Source: Acinetobacter courvalinii
GTDB lineage: Bacteria; Pseudomonadota; Gammaproteobacteria; Pseudomonadales; Moraxellaceae
Length of the DNA: 64,000 bases
Assembly: GCF_014635545.1 (NCBI RefSeq)
Contig: NZ_BMDA01000001.1
Coordinates: 1,070,739 to 1,134,738, forward strand
Direction of reading: 5' to 3'
Part shown: positions 18,258 through 27,132 of the stretch, piece by piece
Position numbering within the stretch: the stretch's first letter is position 1
Layout of the letters: the number at the start of each line of letters is the position of its first letter
The notes under the pieces: model-generated
Told to the model about the DNA's origin: nothing
The model's input: only the letters and a program-made list of their open reading frames with translations
Database searches by the model: none
Translations under genes and position numbers: made by a program

Positions 18258-18575
18258 ATGAATAAAATGCATGTCATTTTTTCCGTAATTATTGGTTTAA
18301 TTGTTGGTGGTATTCTTGGCGCTATTGGCTACTCTAAAACTGCTGCACGTTATGATGTAATGACTACTGCATGTGTAATGGTTAATCAGGCAGTGGAACA
18401 TCAAATTTTAACTACTGAACAGGTGAAACAGTTAGGTGCATTGACTGGTCAGAGCTTAAAGAAAGATTATGCATCGGTTGCATCGAAATTTAAATTCTCT
18501 GAAAAGAATTTAGCGAATGCATCAGAAGGTTCAAACTGTAGTCAGTTTGTAGTTGGTGTTAATTCAGCGAAGTAA
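18258..18575 (+). CDS. Small membrane-anchored hypothetical protein
   Basis: A 105-residue protein with one N-terminal helix (about residues 6-26, VIFSVIIGLIVGGILGAIGY) and a periplasmic or cytoplasmic soluble part containing two Cys (TTACVMVNQ, SNCSQFV). No family recognised. A terminator hairpin (18583-18607) follows the stop immediately. The ATG at 18258 is chosen from the good match of the hydrophobic start. Confidence 0.6.
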   Translation: MNKMHVIFSVIIGLIVGGILGAIGYSKTAARYDVMTTACVMVNQAVEHQILTTEQVKQLGALTGQSLKKDYASVASKFKFSEKNLANASEGSNCSQFVVGVNSAK

Positions 18576-18582
18576 GAAATGA

Positions 18583-18607
18583 GAAGCCCACGAGATGTGG
18601 GCTTTTT
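18583..18607 (+). terminator. Rho-independent terminator
   Basis: AAGCCCAC-GAGA-TGTGGGCTTTTT: strong GC stem with T run, seven bases after the stop of the 105-residue gene. Confidence 0.85.
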
Positions 18608-18618
18608 CTCTTAATGAT

Positions 18619-18858
18619 TTATTGCTGGTCATTAATAATTTGTCGCATTGTCTCAGTTTTTTCCTTCTGATCAGGACGTTTATACTCTTTGGAGATTATT
18701 ACTGCTATGCAGCATGTCCAGCGATCAAACTTATCTAAGCAGTTGCAAGCATCAAACAGATAAGCTTTACGGGAAATCGTTTATTCTAAATCAGCCAGTT
18801 GTAAGGTTTGTACTGCTACTCCGTGCAGATTAGATAAATATTGAGCTCCCTGTAAGAG
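18619..18858 (-). pseudogene. Possible decayed gene on the minus strand
   Basis: Reading the minus strand from about 18858, one frame gives protein-like sequence with a single internal stop at 18781-18783. Before the stop: YLSNLHGVAVQTLQLADLE. After it, 53 codons including SRKAYLFDACNCLDKFDRW and EYKRPDQKEKTETMRQI, ending at 18619. There is no good start. The composition (mixed charged and aromatic residues) is more gene-like than chance AT-rich sequence. No family recognised; it may be the decayed end of a lost gene or two adjacent fragments. Confidence 0.3.
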
Positions 18859-18870
18859 CTACTCCAGACC

Positions 18871-19317
18871 ATGAAAAATTTAAAATTAAAACATTACTTG
18901 GCGCTTACTCTAGCTCTTTCGGGCATTTCTGCGATCTGCTTTGAATCCTTTACAAAAGGCTTTGTCACCTATGTACCGTATGGCGGTGGTGAATTTGTTT
19001 ACTTGAGAGAAATGCAAGGCTCAAATGAAGACGAAAGCGTACTGTTGTGGTTCTTCGGGATCATAAGCATTTTTCTTGGCAGCATAATGTATCTTCTAAA
19101 GAATACTACCTATGTTCTGAGTATGGGGTTCTTTGCATATGTATCCTTGTTTCTATGTACACTCATGACAGATAGCGATCCTCTGAATCAACTTATTATA
19201 AATACGGTCAAGTTTGATCATAATATTTACCTGATCTTGTGGTGCCTTTCATTTGCTCTCTACACAGGGATTTTTCTTAAACTATTTATTCAAAAAGGTA
19301 AGTTAAGCGACCAATAA
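18871..19317 (+). CDS. Four-helix membrane protein, unknown function
   Basis: A 148-residue integral membrane protein with hydrophobic segments at about 9-27, 55-76, 81-100 and 116-140 and a periplasmic-looking loop between the first two (FVTYVPYGGGEFVYLREMQG). No family recognised. Start ATG 18871; the upstream ribosome site is weak. It stands alone before a 600-base AT-rich gap. Confidence 0.6.
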   Translation: MKNLKLKHYLALTLALSGISAICFESFTKGFVTYVPYGGGEFVYLREMQGSNEDESVLLWFFGIISIFLGSIMYLLKNTTYVLSMGFFAYVSLFLCTLMTDSDPLNQLIINTVKFDHNIYLILWCLSFALYTGIFLKLFIQKGKLSDQ

Positions 19318-19932
19318 ATATATCAAATCATTAGTCAGGTCACAGTTTTTTATTAAAATGAATACATGTCATCATTTTTTTGATTAGTCGTAGAGTATAT
19401 TAATATGTAAATAAATATTTAAATAATAAGTGAGAATAGTAGACGGATTAATTTATTATGGCTAAACAATCAATCATTAGGTATACAAAAACATTAAAAC
19501 TTTCTAAAAAAATATTTAGTTAATCATCAAAGGCTTGTGTTAGGAAATAATAAAACTGTACTTTTAATATATTTTTTAAATAATAAAGAATTAAATAACC
19601 TAATCTTATTTCATTGAAAATTCAAGAATAAATTTATGCATGATGACTTGAGAATAACTATATTTCATCTTAATTAAAATATAGGAAAAACAAATATTTA
19701 AATTTATTGTTTTTTTGATGTAAGTAATTGGTTAATTTGGGTGAAAACAGTATTGTTATAGCAATTTTAAATGAAAAGTAGTGCTTTAATAAAAGTTATT
19801 TATGTATTATGCCAAAAATAGGGTAAAAAAATAAGCTCTAAAAGAGCAGTCAAATTAAAACGATTGTAATGTTAAGGGTTAGTTTTTTCACATCTATTCA
19901 TTCCAACAATTTAATGTAAAAAGGTTTAAACC
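19318..19932. other. 615-base AT-rich gap upstream of the pilus operon
   Basis: No credible gene on either strand. The stretch is very AT-rich with many A and T tracts, the kind of DNA that H-NS-type silencers bind and that often carries the promoter of fimbrial operons. I could not point to one defined promoter. Confidence 0.4.
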
Positions 19933-20463
19933 ATGAAAAAGACTTTTTATTATTTATCAGCAATTGCTGTTGGGTTATTTTCTCTCAATACAGCAAATGC
20001 CGCTACAGCAACGGGTACATTGACTGTTAGAGCGACAGTAACCAATAGCTGTGTTTTAAATACCTCAGCCACAGGTACCACTTCAAATGCAGTCTTAGAC
20101 TTTGGCACATTAAGTTCACTTGCGGGCAATGTAGACGCAGACACCACAACCACAGGCGGTACCCCGATCAGAGTCCTTTGCAATAACACCGTACCTTGGA
20201 CCTTGTCATTTGATGGTGGACAGAATGTTTTATCAACCCAACGTCGTATGATCGGTGGAGCAACCACGACCGAATATATTCCTTATAACCTTTTCTCGGA
20301 CACGGGTCGCGCAACAGCAATCGGTATTGCCACAACTGCCTACAGTGGTACAGGGACGGGTAATGTTCAAACTGTTAACGTCTATGGCCGTATTCCAGCC
20401 GGCACCACTTTACCAAGCGCTGGAAGTTATTTAGACACAGTAACAGTGACTGTAACTTATTAA
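19933..20463 (+). CDS. Spore coat U domain fimbrial subunit (CsuA/B-like major pilin)
   Basis: A 176-residue secreted pilin. Signal peptide about residues 1-23 (LSAIAVGLFSLNTANA), then one SCPU domain: TGTLTVRATVTNSCVLNTSA near the start, a second Cys in IRVLCNNTVPW, and the C-terminal donor-strand-accepting end YLDTVTVTVTY. These features define Csu-type archaic chaperone-usher pilins, which polymerise by donor-strand exchange into thin adhesive fibres. It is first in a four-gene operon and the likely shaft subunit. Ser/Thr-rich composition is normal for the family. Confidence 0.9.
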   Translation: MKKTFYYLSAIAVGLFSLNTANAATATGTLTVRATVTNSCVLNTSATGTTSNAVLDFGTLSSLAGNVDADTTTTGGTPIRVLCNNTVPWTLSFDGGQNVLSTQRRMIGGATTTEYIPYNLFSDTGRATAIGIATTAYSGTGTGNVQTVNVYGRIPAGTTLPSAGSYLDTVTVTVTY

Positions 20464-20534
20464 TGTTTATAAACAAGAACTACTGTTAGCCCTTTGAAAG
20501 GGCTAATGCTTTAAAAGATTTATTTGAGTAAGTC

Positions 20535-21239
20535 ATGAAAAAAAACATCATTATTATTACAAGTTTATTCTTATCTCTATCTAGCACTTTGAATGCAGCT
20601 ACAATCCGAATTTCACCTGTGAATGTAGAATTATTGAGTAATCAAAATGCTTCTTCGATCAGTCTGTTTAACCAGTCGAATGAAAGTACTGATTTGCAGA
20701 TTCGCGTGTTTAAATGGATACAAAACAATGGACAAGATGAGTTAATTCCGACCGATGAGATTGCGATTAGCCCGCCTTTTTTAAAATTAAAAGCGAATGA
20801 TTCTTATAACTTGCGTGTAGTCAGAATTAATCCGGCAGCGATTTCTGGTGAAAAAACCTATCGTATTATTATTGATGAGTTACCCAAGCCAATGGATAGC
20901 CGTAAAACCGCGCAAGGCCTAAATGTATTACTTCGCTCTTCATTACCCGTTTTCGTGGTAGATAAAGACGCGATTACTCAACTGAACTGGAAAATAGATC
21001 CTGATCAGAAGACGCCGTCTTTAAAGATGAGCAATATTGGAAATCGACATGCGCTTTTAAATGATTTAACGCTTGTTGATACGACCGCAGGAAAAAGTTA
21101 TCCCATAAAAGTAAACACCGTAAATGGTTATATTCTTGGCCAGCAGAGCCGAAGTTACCCGATTGATAATTTTACATATCAGCCAACTCATAAATACAAT
21201 ATATCTCTGACAATAAATGGTAAGAAAACAACATTTTAA
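20535..21239 (+). CDS. Periplasmic pilus assembly chaperone (CsuC-like)
   Basis: A 234-residue periplasmic chaperone with a signal peptide (about 1-21, ending LNA). It has the PapD-type two-domain pattern: IRISPVNVELLSNQNASSISL at the first strands, NLRVVRINPAAISGEKTYRIIIDELP (chaperone signature with conserved Arg and Pro), and a C-terminal domain ending in YNISLTINGKKTTF. It caps the pilin and hands it to the usher. It lies 71 bases after the pilin gene and 9 bases before the usher gene. Confidence 0.9.
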   Translation: MKKNIIIITSLFLSLSSTLNAATIRISPVNVELLSNQNASSISLFNQSNESTDLQIRVFKWIQNNGQDELIPTDEIAISPPFLKLKANDSYNLRVVRINPAAISGEKTYRIIIDELPKPMDSRKTAQGLNVLLRSSLPVFVVDKDAITQLNWKIDPDQKTPSLKMSNIGNRHALLNDLTLVDTTAGKSYPIKVNTVNGYILGQQSRSYPIDNFTYQPTHKYNISLTINGKKTTF

Positions 21240-21248
21240 GAGGCTTAT

Positions 21249-23708
21249 ATGAAATACATTATAGGTGTCTTATGTGTTGCATATCTTCCTGCATATTGTT
21301 TTGCTGAGCAACTTCAAGATCATACCAATACCGCAACTCCTCATGTGCCAGATGCGATTAATCGCAATAATCAGTTTGCACAAGCAAAGGATGCCGGACC
21401 GGAACAAGATCTTAACTTTACTCAGCTTTTCTTAAATATTTCTATGAATGCCAATGCGTCCGAAGACTTGGTTGCAGTGAAACAATCTAAGCAGGGCAAG
21501 TTGTATATCCGTGCCCGTGACTTAAAAGCATTAAGACTGAAAATAGATGAACAGACGCCTGAAAACCAATGGGTGTGTATTAATGATCTACAAGGCATCC
21601 AGTTTCAATACCTTGAGAATGAGCAGGCTCTAAAGTTAAAGGTTCCTTCGAGCATGTTGACAGGCTATGCAGTGGACCTCAATGGCCAACAGATCACCAG
21701 TCCGGATTTGCTCAAGATGAAACCCTTAAACGCGGCTATTCTCAACTACAGCCTGTATAACAGCATCATCAATGACGAAAATACCTTTTCCGGGTCCGTT
21801 GAGGGCATTTTTAACAGTGCGATCGGTAATTTTTCTTCAGGCGCTTTATATAATGGCAGCAATGACAATAGTGATCGCCATGAAAAATGGGTACGTCTGG
21901 AAACAAAGTGGCAATATGTCGATCCTGAGAAGATCAGGCTATATACCCTGGGTGACTTTATTTCCAATAGTCCTGACTGGGGTAGTAGTGTACGTCTTGC
22001 CGGTTTCCAGTGGTCCAGCGCCTATACCCAGCGCGGTGATATTGTGACCTCGGCATTGCCGCAATTCTCCGGTTCGGCTGCACTGCCTTCAACACTTGAT
22101 TTATACGTCAACCAGCAAAAGATTTATTCAGGACGGGTGCCTTCAGGACCATTTGATATTAAACAGCTTCCGTTTATTTCCGGGAATGAAGTTACGCTGG
22201 TGACTACCGATGCAACCGGACAGCAAAGTATTACCAAAAAACCTTACTATTTTTCCTCCAAAATTCTGGCAAAAAACATTAATGAATTTTCAGTAGACGT
22301 CGGGGTTCCACGTTATAACTATGGGCTAAAATCAAACCAATATGATGATGCTACCTTTGCATCCGGTGCGATCCGATACGGTTACAGTAATTCACTGACA
22401 TTAAGCGGTGGTGTGGAAGCTTCCACAGATGGTCTTTCGAATCTCGGTACAGGATTTGCCAAGAATATTTTGGGTGTTGCAGTAATTAATGCGGATATCG
22501 CAGCAAGCCAGTATAAAGATGAAAACGGCTATTCGGCCTTGCTTGGCCTGGAAGGACGAATTAGCAAGAATATTTCATTTAACAGCAGTTACCGCAAAGT
22601 ATTCGATAATTATTTTGACCTTGCCCGTGTTTCTCAAGTCAGATATTTAAAATATAACCAGATCAATGCTGAATCACAAAACTATCTGAGCTATAGCGCA
22701 CTGGCAGATGAAATTTTCAGGGCAGGGATTAACTATAACTTTTATGCAGGCTATGGCGCTTATCTCGGGTATAACCAGATCAAATATAGCAATAATTCCT
22801 ACAAATTGCTGTCTGCCAATTTAAGCGGAAGTATTAACAAGAACTGGGGATTTTATACCTCTGCCTATAAAGACTATGAGAATAATAAAGACTATGGCAT
22901 TTACTTTGCGCTGCGCTATACACCATCTAGCAAATTCAATGCAATCACGAGTATATCCAGTGACAGCGGCCGCTTGAATTATCGCCAGGAAATATTTGGT
23001 TTGTCAGAACCGCAAATCGGTTCATTTGGATGGGGCGGTTATGTGGAACGAGATCAGGATGCCAAAGAAAATAATGCTTCACTCTATGCTTCTTACCGTG
23101 CTCGTGCAGCCTACCTGACCGGACGTTATAACCGCTCTGGAGATAACGACCAGGTGGCACTTTCAGCGACGGGCTCACTGGTTGCGGCAGCGGGACGCAT
23201 CTTTGCAGCCAATGAAATTGGCGAAGGTTATGCAGTTGTGACCAATGCCGGACCGCAAAGCCAGATTCTAAATGGTGGGGTTAATTTAGGTTCTACCGAT
23301 AAGGCCGGTCGGTTTCTCATTCCTAGTCTCATGCCATATCAGGAGAATCACATTTATTTAGATCCATCCTATCTTCCTTTAAATTGGAGTGTTAAAGCGA
23401 CAGACCAAAAAACCGTGGTCGGCTATCGCCAGGGAACCTTGGTTGACTTTGGTGCGCATCAGGTTATTTCTGGATTAGTCAGACTTGTGGATCAAAACAA
23501 CTCACCGTTATTGCCCGGCTATTCGGTCCGGATTAATGGAGAACAACAGAGTGTAGTGGGTTATGACGGTGAAGTATTTATTCAAAATCTATTAAAGCAA
23601 AACAAACTTGAAGTTGATCTTCTGGATCATGGCTCGTGCCAAGTTGACTTCAGCTATAACAGCAATCAGTACTCAACTCAGAAATTGGGACCTTATATAT
23701 GTCGATAA
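21249..23708 (+). CDS. Fimbrial outer-membrane usher (CsuD-like)
   Basis: An 819-residue usher: signal peptide (about 1-19), N-terminal chaperone-binding domain (to about 150), a 24-strand beta barrel with plug (about 160-660, including VRLAGFQWSSAYTQRGDIVT and SALPQFSGSAALPSTLDLYV) and C-terminal domains with GRFLIPSLMPYQENHIYLD and a terminal Cys pair (GSCQVDF, YICR). It secretes and assembles the pilus. Its end overlaps the start of the next gene by ten bases, so the tip gene is translationally coupled. Confidence 0.9.
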   Translation: MKYIIGVLCVAYLPAYCFAEQLQDHTNTATPHVPDAINRNNQFAQAKDAGPEQDLNFTQLFLNISMNANASEDLVAVKQSKQGKLYIRARDLKALRLKIDEQTPENQWVCINDLQGIQFQYLENEQALKLKVPSSMLTGYAVDLNGQQITSPDLLKMKPLNAAILNYSLYNSIINDENTFSGSVEGIFNSAIGNFSSGALYNGSNDNSDRHEKWVRLETKWQYVDPEKIRLYTLGDFISNSPDWGSSVRLAGFQWSSAYTQRGDIVTSALPQFSGSAALPSTLDLYVNQQKIYSGRVPSGPFDIKQLPFISGNEVTLVTTDATGQQSITKKPYYFSSKILAKNINEFSVDVGVPRYNYGLKSNQYDDATFASGAIRYGYSNSLTLSGGVEASTDGLSNLGTGFAKNILGVAVINADIAASQYKDENGYSALLGLEGRISKNISFNSSYRKVFDNYFDLARVSQVRYLKYNQINAESQNYLSYSALADEIFRAGINYNFYAGYGAYLGYNQIKYSNNSYKLLSANLSGSINKNWGFYTSAYKDYENNKDYGIYFALRYTPSSKFNAITSISSDSGRLNYRQEIFGLSEPQIGSFGWGGYVERDQDAKENNASLYASYRARAAYLTGRYNRSGDNDQVALSATGSLVAAAGRIFAANEIGEGYAVVTNAGPQSQILNGGVNLGSTDKAGRFLIPSLMPYQENHIYLDPSYLPLNWSVKATDQKTVVGYRQGTLVDFGAHQVISGLVRLVDQNNSPLLPGYSVRINGEQQSVVGYDGEVFIQNLLKQNKLEVDLLDHGSCQVDFSYNSNQYSTQKLGPYICR

Positions 23709-24718
23709 GAATTTTTAATAAGACTCAAATAGAGAGCGACAAGAAATTTCCATGGTTTTTAAAATACCTCCTCGGTATTTGCTTGTTTTATCTGTTTTAC
23801 GCATTTTTTAGTCCAGCCCATGCTGACTGTACGGTAACTGGGACCACCAACAATACTTTTACCTATACCGCAGCAAATATTAATAGTGATGCCACCGTAA
23901 ACCTATCAGGAACAATAACTTGTACGACTTTGGGAATTCCCCAGACTTCTGCTTATATGTGCATGAAAACCGTTTTTACCGGAACAACCAATAGCCATAA
24001 TAATGTTTCACTCCCTTATACGGTAGCCGCTACAGTAGGTGGGGCAGGGTCTACCACCACTAACCAAACCTCTAATGTCTGGTATGGGCCCGTAAGAACC
24101 GTGGCTTCAAACAATATCATTAATTACTCAGTGAACGTGAAAGTGCCTGCCCGAACAGGATCGCTTGTCGCCTATCCACAAGGAACATATACGGCTACAG
24201 TCCGTCTGTATTGGGATATGGATGCGTTGGGCTTAGTGTGCGGTGATTTAATCGGTGGCTGGGATTCAGGTGATACACTGCTCACAGCTAACTTCGTGGT
24301 TCCAAGTTTGTGTCAATTAAACTCAACCTCAAATGTTGATTTTGGCAATATTAGTGATATAGGTGTGACAAAAAGAGACTACATAACTCAAGGGGCTGTG
24401 AATACCACGTGTAATTATGGAACACCCTATAGTATTTATTTAGGCGATGGTAATAACCGTATAAGTGGTGGATTTAGGCGCATGAGCAACGGTAATAATG
24501 GATTTATTCCGTATCAGCTCTATAAAGATTCTAGTTATAGTACGGTATGGGATGCTACAGGTGGTGTCACCAATGTTGGGGGTGCAGGAGGCGTCTCAAA
24601 AACTGGTACGGGTAGCGCGCAAAGTACTCCTGTTTATGGAAAAATTCCGCAAGGTACCAGCATTGCAAGCACTCCAGGGAATTACTCGGATAGTGTGGTG
24701 GTTACGGTCACGTATTAA
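23699..24718 (+). CDS. Two-domain spore coat U tip subunit (CsuE-like adhesin)
   Basis: A 339-residue secreted protein with an unusually long n-region before the hydrophobic core (KYLLGICLFYLFYAFFSPAHA, cleavage near residue 43). Two SCPU domains follow: about 44-200 (ADCTVTGTTNNTFTYTAANI) and 205-339 (LCQLNSTSNVDFGNISDIGV to YSDSVVVTVTY). Two-domain tip adhesins such as CsuE bind hydrophobic surfaces with the first domain and are held by the second. As the last gene, overlapping the usher, it is the likely tip of this pilus. Confidence 0.87.
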   Translation: MSIRIFNKTQIESDKKFPWFLKYLLGICLFYLFYAFFSPAHADCTVTGTTNNTFTYTAANINSDATVNLSGTITCTTLGIPQTSAYMCMKTVFTGTTNSHNNVSLPYTVAATVGGAGSTTTNQTSNVWYGPVRTVASNNIINYSVNVKVPARTGSLVAYPQGTYTATVRLYWDMDALGLVCGDLIGGWDSGDTLLTANFVVPSLCQLNSTSNVDFGNISDIGVTKRDYITQGAVNTTCNYGTPYSIYLGDGNNRISGGFRRMSNGNNGFIPYQLYKDSSYSTVWDATGGVTNVGGAGGVSKTGTGSAQSTPVYGKIPQGTSIASTPGNYSDSVVVTVTY

Positions 24719-24745
24719 GCCATTTCAAAAATTCAAAACTCAACT

Positions 24746-24782
24746 CGTTTCTAAAAGACCGCTTATTGAAGCGGTTTTTTAA
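24746..24782 (+). terminator. Terminator of the pilus operon
   Basis: AAGACCGCTT and AAGCGGTTTTTT form a hairpin with a T run about 30 bases after the tip gene stop. Confidence 0.75.
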
Positions 24783-25051
24783 GGTCTTGTGCGCAGCTTT
24801 TCACTCAATCTATTTTTGTCAGTTCGAACATTAAACGTTCCAACTAAGCAGATTTTGCTACCAGAAGGCCTGTTGATATACATGTTATGGGTGTTCTATT
24901 GTTAATACAGTGAGCGCAACTAAAAATTGCAATTAAAAAGCACGCGATGTTGCTCAATCAAAATGAAAAGGTTTGCATATAATTGATAAATATGAAATAT
25001 TGATCTCAGTCAAACTAAGCTTAAAAAGCAAGTTTAATCATTTTCTTTCAA

Positions 25052-25083
25052 AACCCACAAAAACCTCTTGTGGGTATTTTTTT
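25052..25083 (+). terminator. Orphan terminator upstream of a small secreted protein
   Basis: ACCCACA (about 25055) pairs with TGTGGGT and is followed by ATTTTTTTG. It lies 330 bases after the pilus operon, which has its own terminator, and 15 bases before a small gene. It may end an unannotated small transcript in the 24790-25050 interval or attenuate the gene downstream. Confidence 0.6.
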
Positions 25084-25097
25084 GGGACATGCTACTG

Positions 25098-25439
25098 ATG
25101 AAATGGATTTCTTTATTCACTTTTTTGTTCATATCAAACACAAGTTTTGCTTATGAAATTACTGAGCATAGAGGCAAATGTTTTTTGCAAAATGATAAAA
25201 AAACGTTTTCCTGCTCAATTCAAAAAGGTAAAAGTTACGGCGGAAAGTTTGTATATATCGAATTTGATCAGAAAGAATATTTGATTGAGCAATCAACTTC
25301 TTGTGGAGGAGTATGTAAGCCTTACTTAGGCACTACACCAGAAGATGTATTGGTTGCAAAAAGCTATAAACACAGTGATTGGAATTGTTATAAGCAAGAA
25401 AAAGGAAGTATGAATATCTGCTACAAGTTAGATAAATAA
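25098..25439 (+). CDS. Small secreted Cys-rich hypothetical protein
   Basis: A 113-residue protein from the ATG at 25098 (MKWISLFTFLFISNTSFA signal peptide). An in-frame GTG at 25068 would destroy the signal peptide and lies in the terminator hairpin. The mature part has several Cys (RGKCFLQ, FSCSIQ, TSCGGVCKPY, WNCYKQ, NICYK), suggesting a disulfide-stabilised periplasmic or exported protein. No family recognised. Confidence 0.6.
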   Translation: MKWISLFTFLFISNTSFAYEITEHRGKCFLQNDKKTFSCSIQKGKSYGGKFVYIEFDQKEYLIEQSTSCGGVCKPYLGTTPEDVLVAKSYKHSDWNCYKQEKGSMNICYKLDK

Positions 25440-25695
25440 TTCAATTTTTCAGTGTCATCTATAAAAGCTATTTAGAAATACTTATTTCAGGGAGTTAACT
25501 CATTCAAATCATATGGAACGAAATAATGCAGTGAACCATACATTACTTACACATAAATCATTAGAAAATTATAGGGCTACATAAGTGTAGGAGTAAAAAT
25601 TTGTGGTAGAAAATAAAAATGATGTTCTACATATAAATTGCAAAAGATCAACTCCAAGCTTGATCTTGAGTGTTATTGCTTTACATTTATTTGAG

Positions 25696-25736
25696 TAAAA
25701 AATAGCGGCAAGTTGATAAAGCTTGTCGCTATTTTT
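25696..25736. terminator. Long bidirectional hairpin
   Basis: AAAAATAGCGGCAAG pairs with CTTGTCGCTATTTTT with one wobble; A and T tracts flank both sides. No intact gene borders it, which suggests it once ended a gene now lost. Confidence 0.65.
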
Positions 25737-25886
25737 CTGTTTTGGATACAGAAAAGACAAATAAAGAAACCTTAGTAATAAAAAACAACATTTGTATAAC
25801 AAGAGTTCTGTGATAGAAACATTATTTTGATTTTGCCAATACTGATACTTGATAAGAACAGGCATAATTCGGTTGGTTTGATAGCG

Positions 25887-25919
25887 TAAGCCCTAGTGTG
25901 ATCACTCAGGGCTTTTTTT
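25887..25919 (+). terminator. Terminator hairpin next to the CPCC remnant
   Basis: AAGCCCT-AGTG / CACT-CAGGGCTT with loop TGAT and a following T run (25887-25919). On the plus strand it would end something lying upstream, where no gene is now seen. Confidence 0.65.
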
Positions 25920-25977
25920 ATTGATTTGATGGTTGGTCTCTGATTAAGCAGTTGGAGCATAAACACGGGTAGAGCAT
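25918..25977 (-). pseudogene. Truncated duplicate of the CPCC-family gene
   Basis: From an ATG at 25977 the minus strand reads MLYPCLCSNCLIRDQPSNQ and then a stop at 25918-25920. This matches the first 18 residues of the intact CPCC gene at 28338-28586 (MLYPCLCCGYLTRDEPSNGD). The 23 bases at 25956-25978 are identical to 28565-28587, and the ribosome-site region upstream also matches. The remaining 60 or so residues are missing. It is a fragment left by duplication and deletion. Confidence 0.75.
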
Positions 25978-26538
25978 TTGATTTCTCCTATATTCTTAGA
26001 TGATTTAATTTGTAACTTCAAATTGGAATGTTTTCTATTTTCAGCATGCACAGCTCATTCGATATCTACAAAAATGCATGTCACTGTTTGTGTGCAGTGT
26101 GTGAATTAAAGTCTTTAGGAGATAGGAGAATGTTTTAATATAAATACTAATATGTTGAATTGATTTAAATTTTATTTAGATATGTTTAATTTAAGCTTTA
26201 GTATCTATAAGTAAATACAACGAACTTTATTGTTAATTTTGTAAAAATAAAAAATAAAAAATATTTTTAAGTTTATGTTTTTTAAAATTATATATATTTT
26301 ATATTTACATTAATAATATTGGATACAGATGTATGATTCTTTATTGAATTTATATCATCTACTTTAAATGAGCTATTAACCCTTTACGAAGAATATTCAC
26401 GAGTGGCATAAGTATGGCTGTTTAAAATTATGAACAAATGACCCCACTCTTGAATTTACAAGTAGGGATATAGAATGGAAATATGAAAAAGCTTCCCATA
26501 AGTGGGAATGCTCATGAATTAAGTTAAAGGATATTAGT

Positions 26539-27132
26539 ATGAAAGCTATTTTAACGAAGAAAATTATTAGCTGTGTCGCAGTTAGTGGTATTTTAAGTTT
26601 TAGTACATTTGAGAGTATGGCAGCGAATCCACAAACTATAAATGATGAAAAGAATCACTCTAAAATATTAAATGAAAACCATGAAAATCTGACTGATAGT
26701 CAAATTTTTAAGATATTAAGTACAGCTAACAATGGTGAAATTAAGCAGGCGAAAACTGCATTGCCAAAGCTAAAAACGGATAAAGCTAAGAAATATGCTG
26801 AAATGATGATTAATGAACATTCAGCCAATGAAAAAAATGCACAAGCATTAGCAAGTCGTTTAAAGTTGAGTTCACAAGCCAGCCATCTTAGTAAATCATT
26901 GCAAAATGATAGTGATAAAATTGTTAGTAAGCTTAATCAAACAACATCAGATACTGATAAAAATTATATGATGAGTCAAGTTGAAGGTCACCGTAAAGTT
27001 TTGACGATCATTAATAAGCAGTTGATACCAAACACGAAAAGTTCTGAATTAAAAAATATGCTCGTACAAACACGTGAGGCCGTTGCGAAACACCTAAAAG
27101 CGGCTGAAGATACATTTAAAAATATGAAGTAA
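26539..27132 (+). CDS. DUF4142-family secreted protein
   Basis: A 197-residue protein with a signal peptide (about 1-28, ending SMAA) and an all-helical domain typical of DUF4142: ILSTANNGEIKQAKTALPKL (about 60-79), KKYAEMMINEHSANEKNAQA and MMSQVEGHRKVLTIINKQLI with paired His residues, then LVQTREAVAKHLKAAEDTF. The fold is ferritin-like; members are periplasmic or outer-membrane associated and linked to stress survival, but no reaction is established. An AAAGGA ribosome site precedes the ATG. Rich in Lys, Asn and Ser. Confidence 0.8.
   Translation: MKAILTKKIISCVAVSGILSFSTFESMAANPQTINDEKNHSKILNENHENLTDSQIFKILSTANNGEIKQAKTALPKLKTDKAKKYAEMMINEHSANEKNAQALASRLKLSSQASHLSKSLQNDSDKIVSKLNQTTSDTDKNYMMSQVEGHRKVLTIINKQLIPNTKSSELKNMLVQTREAVAKHLKAAEDTFKNMK

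Larger units (their letters stand above)
25440..26538. other. 1.1-kb AT-rich gap with terminators and a gene remnant
   Basis: No intact gene. It holds a long hairpin at 25696-25736, a terminator at 25887-25919, a CPCC-gene remnant at 25918-25977 and, close to the DUF4142 start, two GC-containing hairpins (CCCACTCTTG / CAAGTAGGG around 26443-26468, and TTCCCA-TAAG-TGGGAA around 26494-26509). The last pair lies in the probable 5' leader of the DUF4142 gene. Confidence 0.45.

Noticed and set aside
25569-25966. Two overlapping minus-strand frames in the 25.6-26.0 kb gap
   Set aside because: Low-complexity products crossing two terminator hairpins and the CPCC remnant; no ribosome site. Explained better by AT-rich noncoding DNA.
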